Assembly (NCBI RefSeq): GCF_000764305.2 | Contig: NW_025932547.1 | Coordinates: 1 to 64,000, forward strand | Length of the DNA: 64,000 nt | Direction of reading: 5' to 3' | Origin: Hyalella azteca | Taxonomy: Eukaryota; Arthropoda; Malacostraca; Amphipoda; Hyalellidae | In this document: one piece after another, positions 24,028-35,375 of the stretch | How the letters are laid out: every line of letters begins with the position of its first letter | How positions within the stretch are numbered: position 1 is the first letter of the stretch | The notes under the pieces: model-generated | The model's input: only the letters and a program-made list of their open reading frames with translations | What the model was told of the DNA's origin: nothing | The model's database searches: none | Made by a program: the position numbers and the translations under genes

Positions 24028-24405
24028 TTAAGGCAATTGTATGGAAGTCCCTCAAATTGAAAGACTGTGTCGTACATGCTGAGCGTCAACGTCATTTTAC
24101 TAAATTACAAGCCGGGGAGCCCATGGGGTATAAACTGTAGTATTGAATCCTGCAATATCAATGAACTGGAAATATTTTCCCAAAATGCAACTCTATACCC
24201 CAACATCATTAAGTTCATGAAACATCATAACATATAGGAAGGAATTTTTGCTGCATAAAGTCACAACACTAGATTAAATAAATACACACTCTAGAAATTG
24301 GGCCTAGCTAGTACCACATGCCATAGACTTATTCGTTCCTAAAATCACTCACTGTATCAATCTTGGCATAAAACCGAACTAATACGGAGTAAATACGGCG
24401 TAGGC
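24000..24405 (-). repeat. R2 end plus non-LTR relic upstream of gene B
   Basis: 24000-24290 matches the R2 end at 36995-37240. 24295-24400 matches 39745-39845, the 5' part of the non-LTR relic ('agtaccacatgccatagac'). The order R2, non-LTR relic, exon 1 therefore holds for gene B too, although most of the relic is deleted or replaced by the minisatellite that follows. Confidence 0.55.
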
Positions 24406-24539
24406 AGAGTTTTTGGTTAGTCCCAGCTGCTGGCGGTGTTTCGGCGCGGCTTATCAAGTGAATAGTCAGCGGGTTATCGATGGCTCGTACCCCTCGATGG
24501 TCGTGCCTCTGTGGCGCAAATGCCATCTAACTTTTGTTG

Positions 24540-25295
24540 CTTTTGGTGGTGTATTAGAGCTTGTACCCCTGATAACTGCAGCTGGTTGTTGACGTCGTGG
24601 TACGGTCCGAACTCATATCCCTTGCTATCCACTTTTGCGTCTCTTGGTAGTAAATTAAGGCTCGTAACCCTGATAACTGCAACTGTATGGTGGCGTCGTG
24701 GTGCGGCTCGAACCCGTATCCATGCTGTCCAATTTTGTTATCCTTTGCAGTGTGTTAGGGCTCGTACCCCTGATAACTGCGGCTGGTTGTTGACATCGTA
24801 TTGCGGCTCGAAACCATATCCTTGCTGTCCACTTTTGTGTTTCTTGGCAGTGTACTAGGGTTCGTACCCTTGCCAATTTCGGTTGGTTGTAATCGTGATG
24901 CGGCTCGAATCCGTATTCTTGCTGTCCACTTTTGTGTCTCTTGGTAGAGTATTAGGGCTCGTACCCCTGATAACTGCTGCTTGTTGTCGGCATCGTAGTG
25001 CGGCTCGAATCCGTATCCTTGCTGTCCACTTCTGTGTCTTTTGCCAGTGTATTTGTGCTCGTACCCCTGATAACTGCTGCTGGTTGTCGGCATCGTGGAG
25101 CGGCTTGAATCCATACCATTGCAGCCCGCTATTGTGTCTCTTGGCAGTGGATTAGTGCTCGTTCTAGTGATAACTGCTGCTGGTTGTCGGCATCGTGGTG
25201 CGGCTCGAACCCGCATCCTTGCTGTCCACGTTTGTGTTTCTCGACAGTATATTAGGGTTCATCGATGTTGTACCCCTGATGTTGCAATCCTGTCT
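24540..25295. repeat. ~100 bp tandem repeat, 8 units
   Basis: The landmark 'cgtacccctgataactgc' recurs at about 24561, 24662, 24762, 24862, 24959, 25059, 25159 and 25268 (spacing 97-109). Units diverge by roughly 10-20%. Each also contains 'gcggctcgaacccg'-type sequence resembling a tRNA T-arm on the minus strand. Because 100 is not divisible by three, the overlapping long open frames on both strands shift between units and are not credible genes. Confidence 0.9.
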
Positions 25296-25299
25296 CTTG

Positions 25300-25990
25300 G
25301 AGAGCTTTTTAGACTTTTAGCGAATCGTAAATTAAGCGCCCTTGTACAGAGAAATTTATATTCGCCTGAAGATCACCAGTATGCTACGAAAAGTTCTTCG
25401 TGTTCATTCCTCCTATCTCCAACGCAAGGGAATTTAGAGCCAGACCAAAGAGCGATTCCTTAACCCTTGTGTTTAAAACCAATACGAAAGTCTCCACCAA
25501 GTCGGCACGCTTCTCGTAATTACTTTGACTTCTCGGCGGTGTTTTCGGTTACATTCTCTTCTCACGTTATTACGATCACTACTGACTCACGTTATAACTT
25601 TAGCTATCGATTCACGCTATTACGTTCACTATTGCATCATGGTAATTCGTGCCAAATACGGCATTATCTGGCTTATAAATTTGGAACGTTATGTTGCTGC
25701 AACAGGGATCAAATCATGAGTACTCGTGAATGGGTGAAAATTTTCCGGCTGATCAAATTTTCCTACTGGCGGTCACGCTTGTTGACAAATAAATATTTCA
25801 AAGAATATCTAATGGTTCTTTTTCCCAAATTTAACGTATAAACTTGAATCACGACTTAAAATCGTTTTCAACTCATTACTCATGCAATAAGACCTAATGA
25901 AAGCCTTTTTATTATTGTCGGAGCCTCCTGAACGATAGTATCATGCGTGGATGTCGAAAACTTTTAGTCCATTTGACTTGATTTTAATTT
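25300..25990. other. Upstream region of gene B, no gene recognised
   Basis: The open frame 25467-25841 has no domain match that I can see. It contains two degenerate copies of 'actctcttctcacgttattacgatcac', about 60 bp apart. A promoter or non-coding first exon of gene B may lie here or further upstream, but I cannot point to it. Confidence 0.4.
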
Positions 25991-25993
25991 CAG

Positions 25994-26394
25994 ATATTAT
26001 TTACCATCTGCTCAGCGACTGCAATGATAAGGAAACACTGTGTGCATTTGAGAAGATAGAACGATGATCGCTACGCTGCTGGCGGTCGCCATCCTTGCAG
26101 CGACGCACGGAACGCAAGGCGATTCACGTACGTACTTCTCGGTCCCCGTACCAGTTGAGAAAATTCTCGTCATCGGCGTGGCATCGAAGAACTTCTCTGG
26201 ACGGAACGACGTCCACTGCGCCCTCCGGGCGGCGCGCAGTGACGTCTCCTACCCAACTCTATGCGTGCACAGCACCAGCGGGCAGTGCCTGCTGTTGAAC
26301 TCCACCTACTCGGCCTTGTTCAACCGAACTTATTCGAGTTCAACAGACTACAAATGCTACATACGTGAAGGATATCCTCATTTTGATACTATGG
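25994..26394 (+). CDS. Gene B exon 1: 5' UTR tail, signal peptide, N-terminal module
   Basis: The acceptor tttcag ends at 25993. The UTR runs 70 nt to ATG 26064 and coding runs to 26394 (G|GTGAGT). The peptide starts MIATLLAVAILAA and continues DSRTYFSVPVPVEK. Differences from copy A cluster around residues 47-51 (GRNDVH against SENVVQ) and in the second half of the module. All four cysteines and the NFS, NST and NRT sequons are kept. Confidence 0.8.
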
Positions 26395-29149
26395 GTGAGT
26401 TGAATAAATTATTACACTCGTGAATTCGAGGGCCCTTTACCGAAAATTTAGCTCTTACATGAGCCCTGGATCCAACTACTAGCCTGAACATGAAATAATT
26501 ACTCAGCCCCAGAACTAGAAGTCCAAGACTAAGCTGGTATACCGTAATCCAGACCAGTGACCCACTGCTTAGAGATTATAGCGCGGCAAGTCTTCAGTAA
26601 TACTTAAAGCATGCACGCTAATATGCAGGCAATTCTGCATTCTTCGGCAAAACATTTTCTGACCTAACCTCTTCGTGCTGCCCTGACTCACGACTTTCGT
26701 GCACCCAATAACGGGCTTTACCTGCTCACTTAAGCCTCGCTTCTCTAACGTTATGCAGCCAGTGAGGTCAGGTCAGGTTTGCTCATGTTTGTTTTGGGTA
26801 GAGAAATGTTGCAATGTGTGCAGGTTAGGCCAGAAGAGCTTACCAATGATCGTATACCCAATAGTTGAGCAATTGCGAGAAAGTTTGAATGAAAAAGATA
26901 AATGAAAACAATACTATTGGAAAAACTTCACATACAAAAACACAAAATCTTGTATTTTCTGAACCGTGTTTTGGATTATAATTTTGGAGCATCTCTGTTA
27001 TGTATAAAACAAGAATCAGGAACTAGTGATCATAAGATGAATATCTGAAATGCATAATATGAAATAAAACATACTTTACAAATGAATAAAGAATATTGGT
27101 ACATATATAACTTTACGATAATTACGTCAACACGTCTAAAATTACACGCACATTCTCATCACAAATATTAATATAACAATTGTAACACGTAGCTCTGCAG
27201 TGGATCCTGAAAAAAAAACATTCATCTGCGAGGTCACATCGGGGTTATTCAAGCTAGCATGACGAAGTATCCTATCGCGACCCCTCACAACAACTGTAGC
27301 TTTCTACGGAAAAAAACTAAAGATTGAAGTTCGACAAAGCAGGCTTCCGACATGAGCCCCAGGGAATTCAACTCTCAGCTGTTTTCATCAACTGTTTCAT
27401 TGTTTTATGAGACTCCCATCTTCTTGGGGCTTGCTGATCGTGGCTTTATTATGACGATAGTAACGTACAAAAGCCCGAGCATTGAACCCTAAAGGGTTTC
27501 ATCAGAGAGACTCACAGTGGGGGGCACGTGCCAGGCCCCCCACCATACACATCACTTTAGTTCATGTTGTTTTCCGTGGGTAAGAACACAAGAGTGCATA
27601 ACAGCTTGTGAAGTCAACTGAATCTGGCCTAACCTATTCCGACTTAATCACTTTCGACTTAAGCTATACACGTTGCAACATTTCTACCGCCAGAACAACA
27701 TTTGCGGACCTAACCTCATTGGTTGCAGGAAGTAAGAGAGGCGATGAAAGTGAGCGGGTAGAGCGTCTCCTTGGCTACAAGAAGGCTGTGCGACGGGGCA
27801 ACTTGAATAGGTTAGTCCAGAAAAGGTTAGGCCGGAGTGAGGCCGGAAGGAGAACTGCCTGCTTATGAGCGAGCATGTTCATGCATTGGTTAATGACATA
27901 CACTCTTACAGCGTAATTGCCTGAAAGCAGTGTGTCGCATGTCTAGATTGCGGTGTTCCAGCGTAGTCTGCAGTTGCTAGTTATTAGGCCGAGTGTAGGG
28001 AATGCATGCTAAGGCTGAGCGTTAGCTGCAGTGCTTATTTAATTTAGAGTTAAATTTTTAGTCCAAGGCTGCGCCGCCTAATAAGTACATGAACGATTTT
28101 GTCTTCTATATGTTAAATTTGCTCAAGCAATAGGAGGTTGCATCTTTACATCATTGGTGATGGAATTTTACGCAATGCGTTTGGTCTCGTAAATAAATTA
28201 ATTTTTTCTCTGTTTTTTGATAAATTAAATTATATGTTATTATTACAGCATCAAAAGCCGTTGGAATCCCGAACGCTGAATAAATCGAGCTTGACCAGAA
28301 GTTCACTGAAGCGAGAAGTGTGACATTCTAGTCAGACAAAGTGGGAAACTAAACATTAATTATGGGAATAAAAATTTACTATAACCATCTATTGTACTAG
28401 CTGTTCAGAAGGTCTCGCGCGATCTGCGGCGCGGCAGAATTTTGTAGAAATTAATCACGTTCTGCTAAAAATTTAGCAATATTGAGCGTGCTGATCATGC
28501 AAAGCCCATCTACAGCCCCACCCTGCCCGGCCACGTTCGACTGGGTTCAGGACGTCGGTTGTGTGCATGTGGTTGAGAACAAGGTCACCTACGCCGTCGC
28601 CCAGACATCGTGTCCTGGAGGCTCCCAACTCGTCTCGCTCTACGCCGACAACTTCTTCAAGCTCGCTGACTACGTCCAGCAGAAGTCTATCCTTCCATGT
28701 ATGGGATAATGCAAATATTTTTTTACCAGTTAGCTTGAAACAGCGCGGGTTTCAACCTTACACGGGAATGACACAAAAATAATTCTACCGCTTTTAACTC
28801 ATGAGCTCATGACCATGCGCATTTGACTAAAGATACTCGGGGCACTTATTCAGTTCTTTTAGTAATGTAAACTTTTTACTAACAATCTTAACCTACTTGC
28901 TTCTTCATACCAGCTGGCCAAACGGGTAAGAATGTGTACTACCACGCGGGGGTTCACCGCTACAACTTTGTGTGGACCTGGCGCACCGGCCAAGTCATGT
29001 CCGGCGTGCCAGGCTCGGAAGTCTGGAGCTCTACCGACCCTAATGACAACTCCAACTGTGCAACCATCATGTTCACATGGGACCTTAATACCAGCCTAGT
29101 AGACGTGTTTTGTTCTTTTACTGCTTGGTATGTATGTGCACTGCAGTAA
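26064..29149 (+). CDS. Lectin gene B: secreted N-terminal module + C-type lectin-like domain
   Basis: The exons are 26064-26394, 28516-28698 and 28914-29149, giving 249 residues. It has the same architecture as gene A: signal peptide, four-cysteine N-terminal module and six-cysteine CTLD. Donors are GTGAGT and GTATGG; the exon 3 acceptor is ataccag. For exon 2 the ancestral acceptor position (aaag|ccc, 28504) is one base out of frame compared with copies A and D. An AG 11 nt further in (ctacag|cccc, 28515) restores the frame and removes four residues, so I use that one. No stop interrupts the joined frame. Intron 1 is 2.1 kb and intron 2 is 215 bp. Confidence 0.8.
26450..26870 (+). repeat. 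Intron-1 repeat family, sense copy in gene B
   Basis: It aligns with the sequence after exon 1 in copies A, C and D ('gagccctggatccaac', 'cagccccagaactagaag', 'taatccagaccagtgac'). Confidence 0.65.
27470..27512 (-). ncRNA. Decayed hammerhead-like motif
   Basis: Minus strand: CTGATGA, then a perfect AACCC/GGGTT hairpin with a four-base loop, then CAATG where GAAAC would be expected. If it was a hammerhead core, the GAAA box is lost and it is inactive. The resemblance may also be chance. It lies in gene B intron 1, antisense to the gene. Confidence 0.25.
27590..28060 (-). repeat. Intron-1 repeat family, inverted copy in gene B
   Basis: On the minus strand it follows the sense copy at 26450-26870 and the gene A copy at 9010-9400 (plus-strand landmarks 'agcgtagtctgcagttgcta' and 'gcttatgagcgagcat'). 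With the sense copy it forms an inverted pair within intron 1, as in gene A. Confidence 0.65.
28516..28698 (+). CDS. Gene B exon 2: N-terminal half of the CTLD (shifted acceptor)
   Basis: 183 nt against 195 in A and D. It encodes APPCPATFDW, then GCVHVVENKVTYAVAQTSC, then SQLVSLYADNFFKL. The linker PST present before the CTLD in A and D is lost with the acceptor shift, but the first CTLD cysteine is retained. Confidence 0.75.
28914..29149 (+). CDS. Gene B exon 3: C-terminal half of the CTLD
   Basis: It begins SGQTGKNVYYHAGVHRYN. The loop reads WSSTDPNDNSNC and the segment before the last cysteines reads SLVDVFCSFTAWYVC. It is one residue longer than exon 3 of A and D. It ends at TAA (29147-29149). 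Confidence 0.8.
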
Positions 29150-29745
29150 TGGCAGATGGAGTGGTCGGATAATGGCTCTGGAATGACGATAGATGCAGTC
29201 GTCAGGTGATGGCAGGTAAATTTAACTGCTAATTGTCAGTATTTAAAAAGGCATTAGTTGATTCGTTGCTAGAATGAGAAAGCAACCATGAACAACGATT
29301 CATTAACGAGCGTTTTAACAGTGTACCAAGACCGCATTCAATTAGTCAGTAATAGTTAGTACAATTGTGCAGTAATATCGCAACAGGCTACAATACTGCC
29401 GTGATAGCAGTCACAAAAGTGTTGTATTAACAGTCAAACAGTGCAGTTTTAGATGATCATTGCGTTCTGAGAAGGTAGATGTAAAACAATGTACTGCGTT
29501 AACGAATGAAGTACGAAATTATCAAACATCAAATTCAGTTTCACGTCGTGTAATCAACAAGAACTGTGCTCGAAAACGAGTTGAAAAGTTCTTGTGTTTT
29601 TGTATAAGATATGAAATTTGAAAAATTACCTTGTAACTCTAGATTTGATACCAAAGAGAAAAATTTAAATGTCATGACAGGTGGGTTGATAACACAGGTC
29701 AACTAAGAAATTGTGACAGAGAAAAAAGTAGCTGAAATATACTAA
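29150..29745 (+). other. 3' flank of gene B, shared with gene A
   Basis: Collinear with the minus-strand sequence 4869-4280. It contains 'gtgatagcagtcacaaaag' and 'cgaaaacgagttgaaaag', which have direct counterparts in A. The 3' UTR is probably here. Confidence 0.55.
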
Positions 29746-32155
29746 TTCGAGAGCGCCGAACACGAATCACATATTGGGAAATTCAGTTTAGCTTGTAAGA
29801 CGTGGGAGTGCTAGCAGCGCGGTATCGAGTCCCTTAAGGTCTGTGACTCGTGCCAAACGTTTGCTTGCACCAAACGCCCTGTGCTTCGGCTGAGGTGTGA
29901 AGTCAGAGACCAGCTGCGCTAGCGTCTTACAATTGTGTTTCGTATTCGGGAATGAAACACAGAAGGAATTCTCCTCATTTACTGGAACTAGGTCTGGAGA
30001 CCAGGTTACGCGCTGCATTACAGATTTGTAAATGATTATGACTACTGGAGTTACTTAATATTGCAATGTCTTAGGTCAGTGCTAATATTATAAATATATA
30101 GCTAATTCATTTTAACAGTATTCCAATAGCAGTTGATAACTAATTGTGATGCTTAAGGCAATAACATGAATAATAATATTGAGTTAGAGTTGATGGGTAA
30201 CTCCGCTAATTTATGATAGGCTAGCAACAATCTTAGAAAATGAGTTGCGGGGTAACTTGAGGAAACGTATATACATGTTCGCTACAAGCTCATGTTTCCA
30301 AGTTATCGCCAGAGGTCTTTTCGGTCGATTTCATGTTTCTGCGGTGAATTTATTAGCATATTCTGCAAGCGGGTTTTTGGTTTCATTTGTTTTTATGCCA
30401 TTTAAATGTGATATATGTTTGCATGAGAGCATATAACGAAATATCATGACCTTATTTCATTCATTTCAATTTAATTTGTTTTATATGCTTTACGGGAACG
30501 TACTATCGCATCAGTGATGAAAAACTGGACTATTTTGATTTTTATTGGAAGTTCCGAGGTCAAGAACAACCCTGAATTCCTCGCATTTATTATATACTTT
30601 GAAAAGCACACTTTCTGACCGGTTACGTGGCAGAAAAACGAGCCCTGCCTTCTGCCATGGCTGGTTTGATGGATGAGTGAAACTAAGGTAAAAATTCTGT
30701 ACGGTAATGAAAAATGGAGACTGCTCATAGACTCAGCAAAAAATTTTCAAAGCTATACTCTCACACGAGAGAAACAGTCAGCAATCAGTTTCCATTGCAC
30801 ATGCTGATGAATTGAAGGTAACATTGGACAATATGAAGCAATGCCTGGTTAAGGTCAAATATGGAGAACATTATTTCTGTTGACTTGAAAGTTGTTGATA
30901 CAAGGTACTTTTGTACTATGTAATAACTGCTCGATGACATCAAGTACTGTTGCTTTCGATGTGAGTGGGATAGTAAAGGGAGGGTGTATCGTTACATCAA
31001 ATAGAATAGCCTAAGAAACATTCTTCGGAGCTCTGTGCCAAGCATAAGATGCATGAAGCATTAGTTGAGCTTAGTAATTTATACTGACACCTCTACATTT
31101 AAAACTTGGCCTGATGGAAAATTTTTTTAACGCACTTGATCGGCAAAATGCATTATTTGAATATTTGATTACCGAATTACCCTTAGTATAGACTGGTGAA
31201 CATCATGGAAGGTGTAGAACTGTAGATGTAGGTAAGAGATATCTGAACTTATAGTAGACACTCAGTTTGACAACCTTAGTTTGACGACCATGTTGAATGC
31301 TTACATCAGGTGATATTTGAGATGGAAAAGCGGTACCAATGTAAATGAAGCGCCTCAAAGCTGGCAAATTACTGCTTGACAGTAACAAGGAAATGTCCAG
31401 AAGCTGTGAACAGGTGATCATAAAAATGCCCTAGAGCTTCTAATGTGAAACGACTTAGCTCCTGTATTTTAATTTTCATACTATCAATGCACGACTATAA
31501 AAACTTTACGACTACATCGCATAGAAACCAGAGCTAACTAATCAATTTCAATTTGACATTTGAACTCAGCGTGAAAAACTGGAATATAAAAATGTAGGTT
31601 CTGTTCTGTCACAGAAAAAAGGTTAAAGTTTGTTGTCCAGTGTGATACCCGCTGTTGGGGGAATTATGCACGTAGCAGAGGACCTTGTCTGATTAGTGTG
31701 ACGGTGCACAAACAATTGATCGAGTGTGGCGTAAACATCAAATAAAAAGGTTTAGTTGATATCAGGTATCAAGATGCAGAAAAAGGAAGACATAATAATG
31801 CGGCAATGGCAGGAACCATGTACAGGAATTGCTATTACATTGAAGCAGTAATGGCGTATATACATTGTTACGGTAATCAAAGTAATACTTATGGTGATTA
31901 ATATTGCTAATGAAAGAAAGAACATATGATTATTTGAGAAATTGTCGATAGAAAATTGGCAGGTGCCATTTAGCAGGTGTGGCGGAGACTAGGCTCCAAT
32001 GACAAAGAAACTGGAGTATGAATGCCAGGTATTATAAGGCTGGCTGAAGTTAAGTAAATCGGATATCAAGAGGAGGTAATGGCAGATACAGCGGAGCAGT
32101 TACCTTGCGGTTTATTAGTAAAATCAACAAAGTCACTAAAACTTTGTTGTGTAAT
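29745..32155. other. No gene recognised
   Basis: The minus-strand frames 29788-30018 and 30471-30728 carry no motif. Parts of 31640-32110 resemble 56980-57500 downstream of gene D (for example 'gtgatatcaggtatcaag'-like and 'ggcagatacag' strings), so this is distant 3' flank of the duplicated unit. Confidence 0.4.
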
Positions 32156-32764
32156 CTGTCTTAGTTGTGTAATCTGTCAACCTTGTGTCAGTGGTACGGG
32201 GAGGCAGGTACAATGTGGCTCTAGAGGTAGATACGTCACCTGGAACTGACACTTCCCCTCAGACAGACATACCGAGCAAAGTGGCAATGAAATTGTATTG
32301 TAAGGTAACTCCTAACTGAATCAGATAATTTGATATGCTGACCTTAGTCTGATATGTCATACGTTTCCGTATTATATTTAGAAAACTTCTATGAGGTTTG
32401 TCTTGTAACAAATTGTCAGTCAAACCGATTAGTGAAAGAATACCAGTTAGGTTGTTTGCAGTAGTTATACATGAGCATAATGACTTGTTTTCAGACGAAT
32501 GTGAACAGCAGTAACTGACCCACACATCTTCCTGTGTGGAGGCAATGCATTATGTACTCTTTCTTAAAGACGAAGAAATCGTCAATGATTGTTCCTCATG
32601 TACTGATATGATTAATTTGCATTCAAGGCACCTCTCATGTCTGCATTTTAATCCGCATTTTAATCATGTTTATTAAAAATCATGTTTAATTTGATTTAAT
32701 TATTTATTTTATTATTTATTTAATTAATTTTAATCATGTTTTAATAATAAAGTATAGTAGAATT

Positions 32765-33003
32765 GTTTAGTCGTGTCAGCGCTGAAGAATGGGCGAAGAT
32801 TGGCCTGTCGCCGATTCTTGCAATATTAGTGACTCGTTTACAGGAGATATAAATACTTGCCTTTTGGCCAGATCTTTTAACTGACTGCGGTGGATAGCGC
32901 CTATAGAATTTTTGCTACAATTGCATATCGATTATTAGTTCACCTGAACATTCCAAATAACACGGAGAGATTGAGATAAATCATAATAATCAACATGAGT
33001 GGT
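32765..33003 (-). mobile_element. Foldback repeat, partial copy
   Basis: One arm plus the central part of the 2385-2745 element. The ATAAC tract found beside that element is missing here. Confidence 0.6.
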
Positions 33004-33414
33004 TTGCACAAACACGTTCAGTTATGTTCGAGTGATTGGTTTTACGGAGTATTCGTTGCACCTCTGCGCGTGGAATTTCATCATGTTAAGTATTCGCAAA
33101 CTACTACTTATTAACATGTAGTTAATAATCGCTACTTCTTAACATGCTCTTGTTCTTGCAATTAAAAGCCCTTGTTTCTACCAGGGCTAGAACGCGTCTA
33201 CATAAGGCCAGCTGGATGATAATAATTGGCGGTTGGTACTTAATAAATGTAGTGGCCGCCACCATTGGCCTCGTGTAAACAGTTTGTTTTTTATTTACTG
33301 CGTGTTGCCTTAGCTGAGTTGGGAAGACATAATTACCTGTAAGTTGACCATATAGAATATGAGTGGTTACTTCACTGCGTATTTAAGTTAGACTTGTTGT
33401 CTTTGACTAGTAAG

Positions 33415-34800
33415 GGTGGACTAAACGAGTTGACGCTTAAAAGGATTGACTTGGCTGTTCTCTTTAACGTCTCTGCCAAGGAGGCAGCTGTGTCACGCAA
33501 CCCCAGCGAATTTCTCTTTAATTGAACAAAAAAATGTCACCGCAAACTTTTACTTCCTATATGCGACAATGTCTCTAGACATTGAAATTAATTCGAACTC
33601 TACAGAAAGTAAAATTGTGAATATATTTCATGACTCAAACATTTCAGGTCTAGGGAATAAAATAACAAGAGACGAGGTAAACGATTTCTGCGCAATAAAT
33701 TCTCTTACTGCGAAAAAGTATCGGAACTTGAATAAGCGTCACAAAAATTCAGCACATACTGCTTACATATTTGCTGCTTTTTGCTTTGGTTTAGCACTGT
33801 CTTCCAAAGAATTCATGGCGAATAATTCGAATAATCAATTAAACAATAATCGAGCAGTCTTGTTCGAACCGAGTTTTCTGATCAAATATCTGGGCAGTTG
33901 CCCGCTGTTCGCTGCGTCTGTTTAATGTGCAGCCCAACTACTCCATTTAAATTATGCCAAATGGCATGTCTGAAGTTTATGTTTATTCCGAATTCAGCTA
34001 TGATAAGCAGGATAAAAATTAAATTTTATTTGTTTCAATTCGGTGCTTTTTTTGAACAAACGAATCTGAAAAAGTCATAACGTAGGCAAAATAAATACTA
34101 TTTAATACTAATAATCCACTATTAAATAATTTCCGTATTGTTGAATAACTCGTTAACTCATGAAGGTAGTGGTTTCTCCCAGTGTAATGTTTTCTCCCCA
34201 TAGGCACTTAATTATTGTAACCTCGTCCATTTGTTAGTTCGGCCCAGCTAGGTAACTTACTTCAGTGTTTCTGTTGGTAGTCACGTTACGATGGTTTCCA
34301 GCGCCAGTTGAATTATCCGAGCTTTCTCTCAAAAACTTGGTGAGTTATATATAACTAAAGTACAATATATGATTGTAATTTGCACAGAAATTTGGTTTAT
34401 GTATTGCTCTGTGTTTTTGCATCACCTCAATAAACGTTTTCTCAGCAGAAATAGATATTTTCCCGAAACACGATCGAAAGTTCAAATCGAAATATTCTTG
34501 AAATGAATGTCACAACAAACGAAGGAGCTTTGATGTTGCTCATATAACTGCTTGATTTTATTAAGAATTTTCGGCATAAGCCCCGAACAGATTGGTTCAC
34601 AGAGTTTAGTGCTGCCATATATCACGAAATTGTTCCATAGGTTATTGTACTCAAATAGTACAGTGGCGCATACTTTTAAATGAAAATTGAGAATTTTCAG
34701 CTTGGAAAGCACTCTCTGCACTTCAAGGTATAGTTGTGTGCAGCTGTACGGTTGTCATGGCCACCCGCCCGTGCCTCGCGCGCCCTTGTGCAGCAAGAAA
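33415..34800 (+). mobile_element. R1 element (unknown class), copy 1
   Basis: Collinear with 46355-48050 and partly with 59010-59400. Both the 33 kb and 46 kb copies begin near 'ggactaaa..agttgac.c' and continue through 'cctcaataaa.gttttctc' (34424 and 47651) and 'cacaacaaacgaa' (34510 and 47765) to 'cggttgtcatggccac'. The inverted duplicate at 1.8 kb lacks it, so it behaves as an insertion. No RT, transposase or integrase motif is seen. Confidence 0.6.
33446..33925 (+). CDS. Open frame within R1 (unrecognised)
   Basis: A frame of up to 159 codons. Its only obvious internal start is the ATG at 33570 (MSLDIEINSNSTES...), with a short hydrophobic patch (AYIFAAFCFGLALSS) near the middle and a C-terminus that is not distinctive. 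I do not recognise it. The corresponding frame is broken in the 46 kb copy, which argues that the open frame may be a chance survivor or decaying element coding sequence. Confidence 0.25.
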   Translation: MTWLFSLTSLPRRQLCHATPANFSLIEQKNVTANFYFLYATMSLDIEINSNSTESKIVNIFHDSNISGLGNKITRDEVNDFCAINSLTAKKYRNLNKRHKNSAHTAYIFAAFCFGLALSSKEFMANNSNNQLNNNRAVLFEPSFLIKYLGSCPLFAASV

Positions 34801-35144
34801 ATCGGATCAACTCAATTAAAATTTATAAATAATTTGCGATTACTTCAATATTGATTAGTATCGTTAATATCCTTCAATTTAAATACTGTATTCTGTTTAC
34901 AAGAAGCAATCGGTATGCAGGTAAAAAAGCAGAAGTGGATAAGCAGAGTTAATGTAGTTATTGTTGATGTCATTCAGTAATCGCTAGTTTGACTAAATCA
35001 TTTGTAGGATTATACTCCTGATTTGGTTTAATCAATCAATCTTTGATGAATCTAAATGAAATCCATCCAGTTCAAGGGAGATAATGAATTCAGCTCGTCT
35101 GGTCAGCATTTTTCTTCTCACTAAAACTGTAGCTGAGGAAGTTG

Positions 35145-35375
35145 TCACGGGACTTGGTTGCCAGTTGCACCAGTTATGCCACAGAAATGTTGGGCTGAGA
35201 TAGTACGCATGAGTGGTCTGTTATTTGGACACTTCATGAACTGCTGTCTAATTTCGGCAGATTTGCACTTCACGAGGATTGTCAGTAAAGGTAAGAAATC
35301 TAACGAACGCCCAATTTCATAAGAGTACTGTTGGGTACAGTTTAGGTTCCAGGATGTACAGCGAATTTCTGACAT
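35145..35375 (-). pseudogene. Protein-like frame, copy 2 (unrecognised family)
   Basis: 76 residues on the minus strand, including SYEIGRSLDFLPL and KSAEIRQQFM. It ends ITGATGNQVP. Its partner at 1271-1417 is about 80% identical but stops earlier. No domain is recognised. It has neither flanking splice signals I trust nor a promoter. Confidence 0.4.

Noticed and set aside
24755..25216. 153-codon minus-strand frame with repeated YQGYEP-like motifs, and plus-strand frames over the same DNA
   Set aside because: It reads through a ~100 bp tandem array whose period is not a multiple of three, and open frames occur on both strands. No start or splice context.
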